Notes: generated from the sequence alone by a model not told the origin. A DNA stretch of 38,349 nucleotides from Rhizobium sp. Q54 (GCA_945871425.1 CAMBVS010000036.1:1-38349); one strand, 5' to 3'. Shown: positions 1 to 10,298, counted from the stretch's first letter. Numbers and translations are program-made.

Positions 1-13
1 GAGCTTCGCCTGA
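1..13 (+). CDS. atpA: ATP synthase F1 subunit alpha, 3' end only (probable)
   Basis: Only the last bases are in the window. In the frame whose codons start at base 2 they read Ser-Phe-Ala-stop (TGA at 11-13), which suits the usual alphaproteobacterial alpha-subunit ending. The next gene is atpG, and atpA precedes atpG in the standard atpHAGDC order. The call is made mainly from gene order, because so short a fragment cannot identify the protein; other frames also close within the first 30 bases. Confidence 0.45.
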
Positions 14-33
14 TCGCCTGACGGGATAGAGCG

Positions 34-2377
<2,344 letters not shown>

Positions 2378-2379
2378 CC

Positions 2380-2781
2380 ATGGCCGAGACCACCCAGTTC
2401 GAACTGGTCACGCCGGAGCGCCTGCTTCTTTCGGAGCCGGCCGAGATGGTGGTGGTGCCGGGAAGCGAAGGCCTGTTCGGCGTCCTTCCGCGACATGCCC
2501 CGTTCCTCTCGACGCTCAAGCCCGGCGTGCTCGAGGTCTATGAAGGCGGCAAGGTCAAGGAGCGGATCTTCGTCGCGGGCGGTTTCGCCGAGGTGACGCC
2601 CGAGCGCCTGACGGTGCTGGCCGAGCGGGCGGTGCTGGTCGCCGACATCGACCGCGCCGCCGTCGAGACCCGGGTCAAGGCCCTCAGGGACGATCTGGCC
2701 GCCGCCAAGTCGGATGCCGAGCGTGCCCAGGTCGAAGCGGCTCTCGAAGCCGCCGACGCCGAGCTGAAGGCCGCCGCATAA
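2380..2781 (+). CDS. atpC: ATP synthase F1 subunit epsilon
   Basis: The epsilon subunit sits at the foot of the central stalk and can restrain ATP hydrolysis. The protein has 133 residues. The N-terminal beta-sandwich carries the hallmark run [14 protein letters not shown] and then [20 protein letters not shown]; a C-terminal helical hairpin rich in Ala, Glu and Lys follows. It starts two bases after the atpD stop, so translation is probably coupled. It is the last gene of the operon; no clear stem with a T-run was found in the 73 bases that follow. Confidence 0.97.
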   Translation: MAETTQFELVTPERLLLSEPAEMVVVPGSEGLFGVLPRHAPFLSTLKPGVLEVYEGGKVKERIFVAGGFAEVTPERLTVLAERAVLVADIDRAAVETRVKALRDDLAAAKSDAERAQVEAALEAADAELKAAA

Positions 2782-2854
2782 AGAAGCCCTTTCGTCCCCG
2801 CTTTCTTACCGGCGTCGCCTTGCTCCGCCCGGCAGGGCGCTTCATATTTCCATC

Positions 2855-3667
2855 ATGTCACGCTGGACCCTCGACGACATTCCCTGGGAGCGTTTCGACG
2901 CTTCCAAGGTCGACGCCGACCTGCTCGCTGTGGCCAAGGCGGCGAGCCTGGTCGAGCGCAACGGCGGCGACTACGCCACGTATCTCTGCAACGTCTTCGC
3001 CGATGATCCGGAGATGCAGGCGGCCGCCCGCGCGTGGGGCCTTGAGGAGATTCAGCACGGCATGGCGCTCGGACGCTGGGCCAAGCGCGCCGACCCCGCC
3101 TACGACTTCGAAGGCGCCTTCGCCCGCTTCGCTGCGGTGATCAAGCTGCCGCTGGATGCTGTCGATTCCGTCCGCGGCAGCCGGGCCGGCGAGCTGGTCG
3201 CCCGCTGCATGGTCGAGGTCGGCACCAGCTCCTACTACACCGCCCTCGCCGACCAGGCGGAGGAGCCGGTGTTCAAGGCGATCTGCCGCAAGATCGCCGC
3301 CGACGAGCTCCGCCACTACAAGCTCTTCTATACGCATCTCGATCGCTACGTCGCTCGCGAGGGGCTGGGCTTCTGGGGGCGTCTCAAGGTCGCCGCCGGC
3401 CGCATCACCGAATCCGAAGACGACGAGCTCGCCTTCGCCTATCACGCCGCCAACGAGAACGGCGCTTACGACCACGCCCGTTCCAACCGCGCCTATGTGC
3501 GCCGGGCCTATTCGGTCTATCGCCGCCCGCATATCGAGCGCGGCCTCGCCATGGCGTTCAAGGCGATCGGCCTCGACCCCCGGGGCCGGCTCCACCGCGT
3601 CGCGACCTCGCTCGCCTGGACCTACATCCGCACCCGTAGCCGCCACCTCGCCCGCGCCGCCGCCTGA
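2855..3667 (+). CDS. Ferritin-like (diiron) domain protein
   Basis: A 270-residue, mainly helical soluble protein of the ferritin-like superfamily. The ligand pattern of a four-helix diiron site can be seen: E34, E65-x2-H68 (LEEIQHG), E121 (MVEVGTSSYY) and E151-x2-H154 (ADELRHYK). This is the arrangement of rubrerythrin and related oxygen- or peroxide-handling proteins, but no rubredoxin Cys4 domain is present, so it is not a classical rubrerythrin. The substrate is unknown. It lies 73 bases after atpC and 16 bases before the next gene, with which it may be cotranscribed. The function is inferred from fold signature only. Confidence 0.8.
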   Translation: MSRWTLDDIPWERFDASKVDADLLAVAKAASLVERNGGDYATYLCNVFADDPEMQAAARAWGLEEIQHGMALGRWAKRADPAYDFEGAFARFAAVIKLPLDAVDSVRGSRAGELVARCMVEVGTSSYYTALADQAEEPVFKAICRKIAADELRHYKLFYTHLDRYVAREGLGFWGRLKVAAGRITESEDDELAFAYHAANENGAYDHARSNRAYVRRAYSVYRRPHIERGLAMAFKAIGLDPRGRLHRVATSLAWTYIRTRSRHLARAAA

Positions 3668-3683
3668 CCCGAGGAGTCCCCAG

Positions 3684-4889
3684 ATGAAGGTCACCGCGCT
3701 CGAGACGGTCCAGGTCCCGGACCGCCGCAACCTGCTATGGGTGCGCGTCCATACCGACGAGGGCCTGATCGGCCTCGGTGAGAGCTTCCGCGGCGCCGAC
3801 ACGGTCGCCGCTTACCTCCACGACCAGGTCGCTCCGTATCTCCTCGGCGCCGACCCGCTGGCGATCGAGCGGCACTCGCGCCACCTCCTGCAGAACTATT
3901 TGGGATATGGCAGCACTTCGGCCGAGGTGCGGGCGGCCTCGGCAATCGACATCGCGCTGTGGGATCTTTTCGGCAAGGTGACCGGCCAGCCGATCCACCA
4001 GCTTCTCGGAGGCTTAAGCCGCGAGAAGATCCGCGCCTACAACACCTGCGCCGGCTACAGCTACAACGCCAAGGGCGCGACGCGGACCGAATACGTGCCC
4101 TGGGAGCCGGCGCCGACGCCGAACGGCCCCTATGACGACCAGATGAACTTCGTCCATCGCCCCGAGGAGCTGGCCCAGAGCCTGATCGAGGAAGGCTTCC
4201 AGGCGATGAAGATCTGGCCGGTCGATCCCTTTGCCGCACGCACCGGCGGGATCGACATCGCCGCGGCCGACCTCAAGGTGGCGATGGAGCCCTTCGACCG
4301 CATCAGGAAGGCCGTCGGCGACAAGATCGAGGTCGCGGCCGAGCTGCATTCGATGTGGGGTCTTACCGCCGCCCTCAAGATCGCCCGCGCGCTCAAGCAA
4401 TACGAGCCGCTGTGGTCGGAAGACCCGATCAAGATGGACGCGATCCCGGCGCTGGCCGAATACCGGAGGCTCTCCTGCCTCCCGGTCTGCGCCAGCGAGA
4501 CCCTGGCGACGCGCACGCAGTTCCGCGACCTCCTGGTACAGGAAGCCGCCGACATCGTCATGCTCGACATCGGCTGGTGCGGCGGCATATCGGAAGCCCG
4601 CAAGATCGGCGCGATGGCGGAAGCCTTCTCGAAGCCGATCACGCCGCATGACTGCACCGGGCCGGTGGTGCTGACGGCGTCCGTGCACATCGCCATGCAC
4701 CTGCCGAATGCGATCTTCCAGGAAGTCGTCCGCGCCTATCTCGCCACCTGGTACAAGGATCTGGTGACGGTCCTGCCGAAGCTGGAGAAAGGCTTCGTCT
4801 ACCCGATGACCGGCCCCGGCCTCGGCACGGAGCTGCAGCCCGACCTGCTGAAGCGCAAGGATGTGATCATCCGGGTGACCAAGGTCTGA
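3684..4889 (+). CDS. Mandelate racemase/muconate lactonizing family enzyme (enolase superfamily)
   Basis: A 401-residue enzyme of the enolase superfamily, which abstracts a proton next to a carboxylate, usually to dehydrate or racemise a sugar acid. Candidate active-site residues are K176 (QAMKIWP), E220 and H222 (AELHSMW), E246 (SEDPI) and E272 (ASETL) as Mg2+ ligands, and H322-D323 (PHDCTGP) as a possible base. The acidic first ligand followed by His recalls the sugar-acid dehydratase branch (RspA-like), but the substrate cannot be read from sequence. The frame is open far upstream; the ATG at 3684 with GAGGAG at 3671 is chosen because it gives the family N-terminus. The stop codon touches a long inverted repeat. 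Confidence 0.88.
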   Translation: MKVTALETVQVPDRRNLLWVRVHTDEGLIGLGESFRGADTVAAYLHDQVAPYLLGADPLAIERHSRHLLQNYLGYGSTSAEVRAASAIDIALWDLFGKVTGQPIHQLLGGLSREKIRAYNTCAGYSYNAKGATRTEYVPWEPAPTPNGPYDDQMNFVHRPEELAQSLIEEGFQAMKIWPVDPFAARTGGIDIAAADLKVAMEPFDRIRKAVGDKIEVAAELHSMWGLTAALKIARALKQYEPLWSEDPIKMDAIPALAEYRRLSCLPVCASETLATRTQFRDLLVQEAADIVMLDIGWCGGISEARKIGAMAEAFSKPITPHDCTGPVVLTASVHIAMHLPNAIFQEVVRAYLATWYKDLVTVLPKLEKGFVYPMTGPGLGTELQPDLLKRKDVIIRVTKV

Positions 4890-4979
4890 ACGACCCCTCA
4901 CCCCAGCCCCGGTGGGAGAGGGGCTTCAAAGACGAGCTCGTGAGCCCCTCTCCCACCGGGGCTGGGGTGAGGGGTCGTT
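4889..4979. repeat. Perfect 37-bp inverted repeat between convergent genes
   Basis: The arms at 4889-4925 and 4943-4979 are exact reverse complements, separated by 17 bases. The left arm starts in the last base of the plus-strand stop TGA, and the right arm ends inside the minus-strand stop TAA (4978-4980). In RNA it would form a very stable hairpin in either direction. There is no T-run, so it resembles a REP-type palindrome more than a classical intrinsic terminator, though it could block transcription or exonucleases from both sides. Confidence 0.95.
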
Positions 4980-5517
4980 ACGACCGGTACTCTCGGGCGA
5001 GCAGCCCCATGATCACGTCGTCATAGCGCTCGCCGCCCACCAGCGCGGCCTCGCGTTCGCGTCCCTCGATGACGAAGCCGCATTTCGCGTAGCAGCGGAT
5101 CGCGCGGGTGTTGAAGGCGAGGACGCGGATGCCGATCCGGTGCAGCCCGAGATCCTCGAAGGCGTACGCCAGAACCAGCCTCACCGTCTCGGTGCCGAGC
5201 CCCTTTCCGAGACGCGCCGGGTCATAGATGCCGACGGCGAGGGAGGCGCGCCGGTCGTGTGGGTCCAGCCGGTCGAGGCGGGCTTCGCCGATCAGGCGTC
5301 CCTTTTCCTCGATTACCCAGGCATGCGGATGGGCGGCGAGACGCGCGCACCAGGCGGCGGCGCCTTCGAGCGTGAACGGCTTCAGGTCCCGTGTATCACC
5401 GCCGAACATCCGCACGATCTCGGCGTACTGGCCGAGAGCGAGGCGGGCGGTCGCGTCTCCGCCAACAGCGGGTCGCAGCTCTACACGACCGCCGGCCAAG
5501 ATCGGCGCTGCGCTCAC
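4978..5517 (-). CDS. GNAT family N-acetyltransferase (RimJ/RimL type)
   Basis: A 179-residue acetyl-CoA-dependent acetyltransferase. The GNAT fold is seen in the core VGIYDPARLGKGLGTETVRL, where RLGKGLGTE is the acetyl-CoA pyrophosphate loop, followed by the L..HRIGIRVLAFNTRAIRCY helix-strand and a GFVIEGRERE motif usual in RimJ/RimL relatives. The target could be a protein N-terminus, an amino sugar or a small molecule. The GTG start at 5517-5515 overlaps the thiolase stop as GTGA, so translation is coupled to the thiolase gene. The frame continues upstream but has no family sequence there. Confidence 0.88.
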   Translation of the reverse strand: MSAAPILAGGRVELRPAVGGDATARLALGQYAEIVRMFGGDTRDLKPFTLEGAAAWCARLAAHPHAWVIEEKGRLIGEARLDRLDPHDRRASLAVGIYDPARLGKGLGTETVRLVLAYAFEDLGLHRIGIRVLAFNTRAIRCYAKCGFVIEGREREAALVGGERYDDVIMGLLAREYRS

Positions 5518-6716
5518 ACCCGCTCGATCGCCAGCGCGATGCCCTGGCCGACGCCGATGCACATGGTGCAGACCGCACGCTTGGCACCCAGCTTGATCAG
5601 CTCGTAGGTCGCGGTCGTCGCCAGGCGGGCGCCGCTGGCGCCGAGCGGATGGCCGAGCGCGATGGCGCCGCCGTTCGGGTTGACGTGGGCGGCGTCGTCG
5701 GCGAGGCCGAGCTGGCGGGTGACGGCGAGCGCCTGGGCGGCGAAGGCCTCGTTCAGCTCGATCACGTCGATCTCGCCGATCCTCAAGCCCAGCCGGGCCA
5801 GCAGCTTCTGGGTCGCCGGCGCCGGGCCCATGCCCATGATCCGGGGCTCGACCCCGGCGGTCGCCATGCCGAGCACGCGGGCGCGGGGCGTGAGCCCGTG
5901 GCGATTCGCCGCCGCCTCGGAGGCCATCAGCACGGCGCAGGCGCCGTCGTTGACGCCCGACGCGTTGCCGGCGGTCACGGTGCCGTCCTTCCGGAACGGG
6001 GCCGGCAGCTTCGCCAGCGCCTCGATCGAGGTGGCGCGCGGGTGCTCGTCGCGGGAGACGATGATCGGGTCGCCCTTGCGGGCCGGGATCGTCACCGCCA
6101 CGATCTCCTCGGCGAGGCGGCCGGACTCGATGGCGGCCGAGGCGCGGGCCTGACTGCGAAGCGCGAAGGCGTCCTGGTCGGCGCGGCTCACCTGGAACTC
6201 GGAGGCGACGTTCTCCGCCGTCTCCGGCATGGAATCGACGCCGTATTTCTCCTTCATCAGCTTGTTGATGAAGCGCCAGCCGATGGTGGTGTCGTAGATC
6301 TCGGCATTGCGCGAGAAGGCCTCGGTCGCTTTCGGCATGACGAAGGGCGAGCGGCTCATGCTCTCGACGCCGCCGGCGATGGCGAGCTCGGCCTCGCCGA
6401 CCTTGATGGCGCGGGCGGCCGAGCCGACGGCGTCCAGGCCCGAGCCGCAAAGCCGGTTGATGGTGGCGCCGGGCACGCTCGCCGGCAGGCCTGCGAGCAG
6501 GAGGACCATGCGGGCGACGTTGCGATTGTCTTCGCCGGCCTGGTTGACGCAGCCGTAGAGCACCTCATCCAGAGCCTGCCAGTCGACGCCCGGATTGCGC
6601 GTCATCAGGGCCTTCAAGGGGAGGGCGCCGAGGTCGTCGGTCCGGACCGAGGAGAGGGCGCCGCCGAAGCGGCCGATGGGCGTGCGGACAGCATCGCAGA
6701 TGAAGGCGTCGGCCAT
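5514..6716 (-). CDS. pcaF: 3-oxoadipyl-CoA thiolase-like acetyl-CoA acyltransferase
   Basis: A 400-residue thiolase. The nucleophile is C90 (TINRLCGSGLDA), and the C-terminal active-site blocks NEAFAAQA, GHPLGASGAR and CIGVGQG are present. The segments YGCVNQAGEDNRNVARM and IYDTTIGWRF are typical of PcaF/PaaJ thiolases, which split 3-oxoadipyl-CoA into succinyl-CoA and acetyl-CoA at the end of aromatic breakdown. No other pca or paa gene lies nearby, so the true substrate may differ (for example acetoacetyl-CoA). It is divergent from the IolG-like gene across about 225 bases and coupled to the downstream acetyltransferase. Confidence 0.87.
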   Translation of the reverse strand: MADAFICDAVRTPIGRFGGALSSVRTDDLGALPLKALMTRNPGVDWQALDEVLYGCVNQAGEDNRNVARMVLLLAGLPASVPGATINRLCGSGLDAVGSAARAIKVGEAELAIAGGVESMSRSPFVMPKATEAFSRNAEIYDTTIGWRFINKLMKEKYGVDSMPETAENVASEFQVSRADQDAFALRSQARASAAIESGRLAEEIVAVTIPARKGDPIIVSRDEHPRATSIEALAKLPAPFRKDGTVTAGNASGVNDGACAVLMASEAAANRHGLTPRARVLGMATAGVEPRIMGMGPAPATQKLLARLGLRIGEIDVIELNEAFAAQALAVTRQLGLADDAAHVNPNGGAIALGHPLGASGARLATTATYELIKLGAKRAVCTMCIGVGQGIALAIERV

Positions 6717-6941
6717 GACGGTGGTCTCCGGGACTTGAAGGCAAGGGCGGGGAAGATAGCGCGAGATCGTCGGGCGGGGTGAAGGGGGATTCGCCGGATC
6801 GTCGCCCGTTCTCCAGGCGTTCCAGGCCGAAATCCTTCACTCTTCAGGGAGGGTTGACCCGAACACCTTGACCTGCCTGCCGTTTTGCGGATTCATCCCC
6901 AACCCGACGGGGGCGGAAAGCCCCGAGGACGAGGGGGACCC

Positions 6942-7955
6942 ATGATCAACATCGCCCAATTCGGAGCCGGACGGATCGGCGCCATTCACGCCGACAACAT
7001 GGCTCGGAGCGGAGAGGCGAAGCTCCTCCACATCGTCGACGTGAACGCCGCCGCGGCGAAGGCGATCGCCGACCGCACCGGCGCCCAGGTCTCGGATGCC
7101 AAGGCCGCGCTCGGCGATCCCCGCGTGCAGGCGGTGATCATCGCCTCGTCCACCGACACCCATGCCGATCTCGTCATCCGCGCTGCCAAGGCCGGCAAAG
7201 CGATCTTCTGCGAGAAGCCGATCGATCTCTCGCTCAAGCGCGTCGACCAGTGCCTGGCCGAGGTCGAGAAGGCGCGGGTGCCGATGTTCGTCGGCTTCAA
7301 CCGCCGCTTCGACCCGTCCTTCCGCGCGCTGCACAACCGGCTCGCCGAGGGCGAGATCGGCCTGGTCGAGCAGGTGATCATCTCCAGCCGCGATCCCGGT
7401 CTGCCGCCGCTCTCCTATCTCAAGGTCTCGGGCGGCCAGTTCCGCGACATGACCATCCACGACTTCGACATGGCGCGCTGGCTGCTCGGCGAGGAGCCGG
7501 TCGAGGTCTTCGCCACCGGGAGCGCGCTGGTCGACCCGCAGGTCGGCAAGCTCGGCGACGTCGACTCGGCGATGGTGATCATGCGGACGGCCTCGGGCAA
7601 GCTCTGCCACATCAACAACAGCCGCCGCGCTACCTACGGCTACGACCAGCGCATCGAGGTGCACGGCTCCAAGGGCCGGCTGATGGCCAGCAACCACGTG
7701 CAGACCTCGGTCGAGCTCGCCAACGAGAAGTCGATCTCCACCGACAAGCCGCTCTACTTCTTCCTCGAGCGCTACGCCGAGGCCTACCGGGCCGAGCTCT
7801 CGGCGTTCCTTCTCGCGGTCAAAGGCAAGAAGCGGATGCCGGTCGGTGCCGAGGACGGCCGGCAGGCGCTGGTCCTGGCCGAAGCAGCGCTGGCCTCGTT
7901 CAAGAGCAAGGCGGCGGTGAAGGTCAAGGAGCTGGAGAAGAAGTTCAAGAAATGA
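6942..7955 (+). CDS. iolG: Gfo/Idh/MocA oxidoreductase, inositol 2-dehydrogenase-like
   Basis: A 337-residue NAD(P)-dependent sugar or polyol dehydrogenase. The Rossmann loop is at the start (IAQFGAGRIGAIHADNM), EKPIDLS carries the conserved Lys, and the catalytic Asp/His pair lies in DMTIHDFDMARWLLGEE. These and the VGFNRRFDPSF block match myo-inositol 2-dehydrogenases. The gene symbol is by resemblance; no other iol gene is near, so a different polyol is possible. The ATG at 6942 is preferred over an in-frame upstream ATG because the Rossmann strand begins there and GAGGGGG precedes it. The stop overlaps the next start as ATGA. Confidence 0.82.
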   Translation: MINIAQFGAGRIGAIHADNMARSGEAKLLHIVDVNAAAAKAIADRTGAQVSDAKAALGDPRVQAVIIASSTDTHADLVIRAAKAGKAIFCEKPIDLSLKRVDQCLAEVEKARVPMFVGFNRRFDPSFRALHNRLAEGEIGLVEQVIISSRDPGLPPLSYLKVSGGQFRDMTIHDFDMARWLLGEEPVEVFATGSALVDPQVGKLGDVDSAMVIMRTASGKLCHINNSRRATYGYDQRIEVHGSKGRLMASNHVQTSVELANEKSISTDKPLYFFLERYAEAYRAELSAFLLAVKGKKRMPVGAEDGRQALVLAEAALASFKSKAAVKVKELEKKFKK

Positions 7956-8728
7956 AGCTGAGCCTCGCCGGAAAGGTCATCCTCGTCACCGGTGCCACCC
8001 AGGGCGTCGGCGAAAGCGTCGCGCGGGCCGCGGCCGAATCCGGCGCGGCGGGTCTGGTGCTCACCGGGCGAAGCCAGGCGCGCGGCGATGCCGTCGCCAA
8101 GGACATCTCGAAGACCTGTCCCGCGATCTTCGTCGCCGCAGATCTCGCCGATCCCGCCGCCACCCGCCGGGTCGTCAGCGAAGGTACGAAGAAATTTCCG
8201 ACCATCCATGGTCTGGTCAATGCCGCCGGGCTGACTGACCGCGGCACCATCTTCGACACATCGGTCGAGCTGTGGGATCTGCTCTACGCGGTCAACGTCC
8301 GGGCACCCTTCATCCTGACCCAGGAGATCGCGATCCGGCTTCGCGACCAGAAGAAGCCCGGCAGCATCGTCAACGTCATCACCATGTCGAGCCATGGCGG
8401 GCAGCCGTTCCTCACGGCGTATTCCTCGTCCAAGGGCGCGCTCGCCACATTGACCAAGAACACCGCGAACGCGCTTCGCAGCCACCGCATCCGGGTCAAC
8501 GGCCTCAACATCGGCTGGATGGACACGCCCGGCGAGCATGCGATCAAGATGCGCGAGGGCCAGCCCGACAACTGGCTGGAGATCGCCGAGAAGAGCCAGC
8601 CCTTCGGCCGCCTCCTGAAGCCGAAGGACGCAGCCGTGCTCGCAGTGTATCTTCTCTCCGACTCGGCCGAGCTGGTGACCGGTTCGGTGATCGACGTCGA
8701 CCAGAACGTCATGGGCGCCTACGACTGA
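7952..8728 (+). CDS. Short-chain dehydrogenase/reductase (SDR)
   Basis: A 258-residue classical SDR. It has the cofactor loop TGATQGVG near residue 14, the NAAG motif, and the active-site Ser followed by Y-x3-K (TMSSHGGQPFLTAYSSSKGAL). The C-terminus (LLSDSAELVTGSVIDVDQ) is the usual SDR ending. It starts inside the stop of the IolG-like gene (ATGA), so the two are translated together and may act on successive carbons of the same sugar or polyol. The substrate is not known. The stop is followed almost at once by a small membrane protein. Confidence 0.88.
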   Translation: MKLSLAGKVILVTGATQGVGESVARAAAESGAAGLVLTGRSQARGDAVAKDISKTCPAIFVAADLADPAATRRVVSEGTKKFPTIHGLVNAAGLTDRGTIFDTSVELWDLLYAVNVRAPFILTQEIAIRLRDQKKPGSIVNVITMSSHGGQPFLTAYSSSKGALATLTKNTANALRSHRIRVNGLNIGWMDTPGEHAIKMREGQPDNWLEIAEKSQPFGRLLKPKDAAVLAVYLLSDSAELVTGSVIDVDQNVMGAYD

Positions 8729-8754
8729 AAGTCGGCCTTCTCATCGGGTCTCTC

Positions 8755-8967
8755 GTGGTCATGCTGCTGCTGGCGCTCGTCGGCGCGGCGCGGCTTCTGG
8801 CCGACCTCGATGCGGTCTCTATCGGCATCCATGGCTGGATCGCGCTCACCCTCGGCGCGGTCTTCTCGCTTGCCGTCGGCGGCGGGCTGATGGCGCTGGT
8901 CTTCATCTCCAGTCGGCGCGGTCACGATGAAGTGGTGCACGATGTCCGGCCCGATGACAGGGCCTGA
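8755..8967 (+). CDS. Small two-helix membrane protein, start uncertain
   Basis: A short protein with two hydrophobic stretches: VVMLLLALVGAARLLA and, after an IGIHGWIAL turn, LGAVFSLAVGGGLMALVFI. It ends in a charged tail, SSRRGHDEVVHDVRPDD. The GTG at 8755 gives 70 residues and the ATG at 8761 gives 68. The frame stays hydrophobic back to a CTG at 8725, which overlaps the SDR stop codon and would give an 80-residue protein starting (M)KVGLLIGSLVV with a full-length first helix. The function is unknown. It is cotranscribed with the SDR and the VOC genes by position; the next start is nine bases away. Confidence 0.7.
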   Translation: MVMLLLALVGAARLLADLDAVSIGIHGWIALTLGAVFSLAVGGGLMALVFISSRRGHDEVVHDVRPDDRA

Positions 8968-8976
8968 GGAGAAAGC

Positions 8977-9366
8977 ATGACGCGCCCCTCGATCTCCCAG
9001 CAGGTGACCTGGGTCTACACCGATGATCTGCCGGGCACCGCGCGCTTTTACGGCGAGACGATCGGGCTCGAACAAGTGCTCGATCAAGGCAGTTGCCGCA
9101 TATACAAGACTTCGGCGACCTCGTTCCTCGGCGTCTGCCAGGTCCGTCCGGGCCGCTTCGTCGAGCCCAAGGGCGTGGTGATCACGATGGTCACCCGGGA
9201 CGTTGATGAGTGGTATGCGTTCCTGAAGGCGCGGGGCGTCACCATCCTCGAGCCGCCGGCCTATCATCCGAGCTTCGACGTCTATTGCCTCTTCGCCGCC
9301 GATCCCAACGGCTACAAGCTCGAGTTCCAGGCCTTCCGCGATCCCTCCTGGAAGATGCCGGACTAA
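8977..9366 (+). CDS. VOC (glyoxalase/bleomycin-resistance fold) family protein
   Basis: A 129-residue protein with two beta-alpha-beta-beta-beta repeats of the vicinal oxygen chelate fold: VTWVYTDDLPGTARFYGETIGL opens the first, and VVITMVTRDVDEWYAFLKARG followed by YCLFAADPNGYKLEFQAF forms the second. The ending DPNGYKLEFQ has the conserved metal-ligand Glu of many VOC enzymes. Members include lyases, isomerases and dioxygenases, so the reaction cannot be stated. It lies at the end of the IolG-like, SDR and membrane-protein group and may serve the same pathway. Confidence 0.85.
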   Translation: MTRPSISQQVTWVYTDDLPGTARFYGETIGLEQVLDQGSCRIYKTSATSFLGVCQVRPGRFVEPKGVVITMVTRDVDEWYAFLKARGVTILEPPAYHPSFDVYCLFAADPNGYKLEFQAFRDPSWKMPD

Positions 9367-9421
9367 GCCGCCCGCGCCCGCGATTGCCGTCAGAAGGCCG
9401 CACCGGCACTATTGTCCAGTC

Positions 9422-10177
9422 ATGCCGCTCCCGCTCCTCGCGCCCGTGATCGCCGTCGCCGTGGCCGCGACGGCGAGCCTGATCGGCTATGTCTGGGGCC
9501 GGGACCTTTGGCGATGGATCACCGGCACGCCGCCGCCGAAGCTCGCCCGCGGCCGGGCGCGGGTGCTGGTCGCAGGCCCGACCGGGGTCGGCAAGACGAC
9601 GCTGATCCGCCGGGTGATCGGCGCCGAGCTCGGCACCGTAGGCGAAGGCGCGCCCAAGACTCCCGGCATCGAGTGGCTCGGCAGCGCCGACTTTCCGGTC
9701 TGGTTTGCCGACAGCAAGGGCCTCGAAGTCGTGACGGCGGGCCTACAAGTCGCCGACCTCCGAGGCAAGGTCGCCGGCTGGCGGGACGAGGATCGCCCGC
9801 ATCTGGTCTGGCTTTGCATCCAGGCCGACTCAGCCAGGGTCATGGGCGGGGCGGAAAGCGATGCGGAGACGACACGCGTGCTCGGCACCGAAGGCGAACT
9901 CGGCCGCCTTCTGAACGAACTGGGCATTCCGTCTTTGGTGGTGCTGACCCAGGCCGATCTCGGCGGGGAGGAGCTGGAGTCGATGCGGGCGCGCGCCCGC
10001 GAGGTGTTCCCCTTCGCCAAGGATGTGATCCAAGTCTGCGCCGAGCCGCGCACCCACGGCGGGCGGGTGCTGATCCCGCGCCACGGCCTGCGGTCGCTCC
10101 GAGCGGCGACGCTGGCCCTGTTGCCGGAGGAGCTTCGACGCGCGACGGCGAAAGGGTGGAAGGAGCCGGATGCCTGA
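9422..10177 (+). CDS. Membrane-anchored P-loop GTPase (Era-like/YcjX-YcjF-neighbour type)
   Basis: A 251-residue GTPase. An N-terminal hydrophobic helix (residues about 5-26) should anchor it in the inner membrane. The G domain follows: Walker A GPTGVGKTT (52-60), G3 DSKGLE (97-102) and G4 TQAD (176-179). The segment PHLVWLCIQADSARV corresponds to HLLWLCLDGSGSRIEEAD in the second GTPase at 11047, so the two are related. There is no C-terminal DUF697-type membrane domain here. The role is unknown; relatives are linked to envelope stress and membrane remodelling. A GC-rich inverted repeat follows the gene. Confidence 0.83.
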   Translation: MPLPLLAPVIAVAVAATASLIGYVWGRDLWRWITGTPPPKLARGRARVLVAGPTGVGKTTLIRRVIGAELGTVGEGAPKTPGIEWLGSADFPVWFADSKGLEVVTAGLQVADLRGKVAGWRDEDRPHLVWLCIQADSARVMGGAESDAETTRVLGTEGELGRLLNELGIPSLVVLTQADLGGEELESMRARAREVFPFAKDVIQVCAEPRTHGGRVLIPRHGLRSLRAATLALLPEELRRATAKGWKEPDA

Positions 10178-10179
10178 GC

Positions 10180-10298
10180 CCTGCCCTCCACCCCAATCCT
10201 CCCCCACGCTCCGCGGGGGGAGGATGCAAGAGGTGTTCCGTCCCCCTCCCCCCCCGAAGCGTGGGGGAGGGTTGGGGTGGGGGGCGGGACTCGGTCTA
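10180..10298. repeat. GC-rich imperfect inverted repeat (family copy A)
   Basis: The left arm near 10180-10210 and the right arm near 10258-10288 pair over about 31 bases with three mismatches, enclosing smaller C-rich/G-rich inverted segments. The right half, from the GAAGCGTGGGGGAGG motif to the CTA at 10296, is nearly identical to the right half of the repeat at 16071-16181. The CTA is the stop codon TAG of the minus-strand membrane gene, so the element overlaps that stop. It sits between the ends of two convergent genes. Confidence 0.88.

Noticed and set aside
4889..4979. Terminal inverted repeats of an insertion sequence
   Set aside because: Only 17 bases lie between the arms, so no transposase is carried, and there are no target-site duplications.
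5391..6782. 463-codon plus-strand frame opposite the thiolase and acetyltransferase genes
   Set aside because: The translation is biased to Arg, Gly, Asp and His with no domain; both minus-strand genes have full catalytic motifs.
6854..6896. Promoter for the IolG-like gene from TTGACC hexamers at 6854 and 6868
   Set aside because: Neither has a -10 better than three of six bases at a normal distance, so no promoter was listed, although the divergent gap surely holds one.
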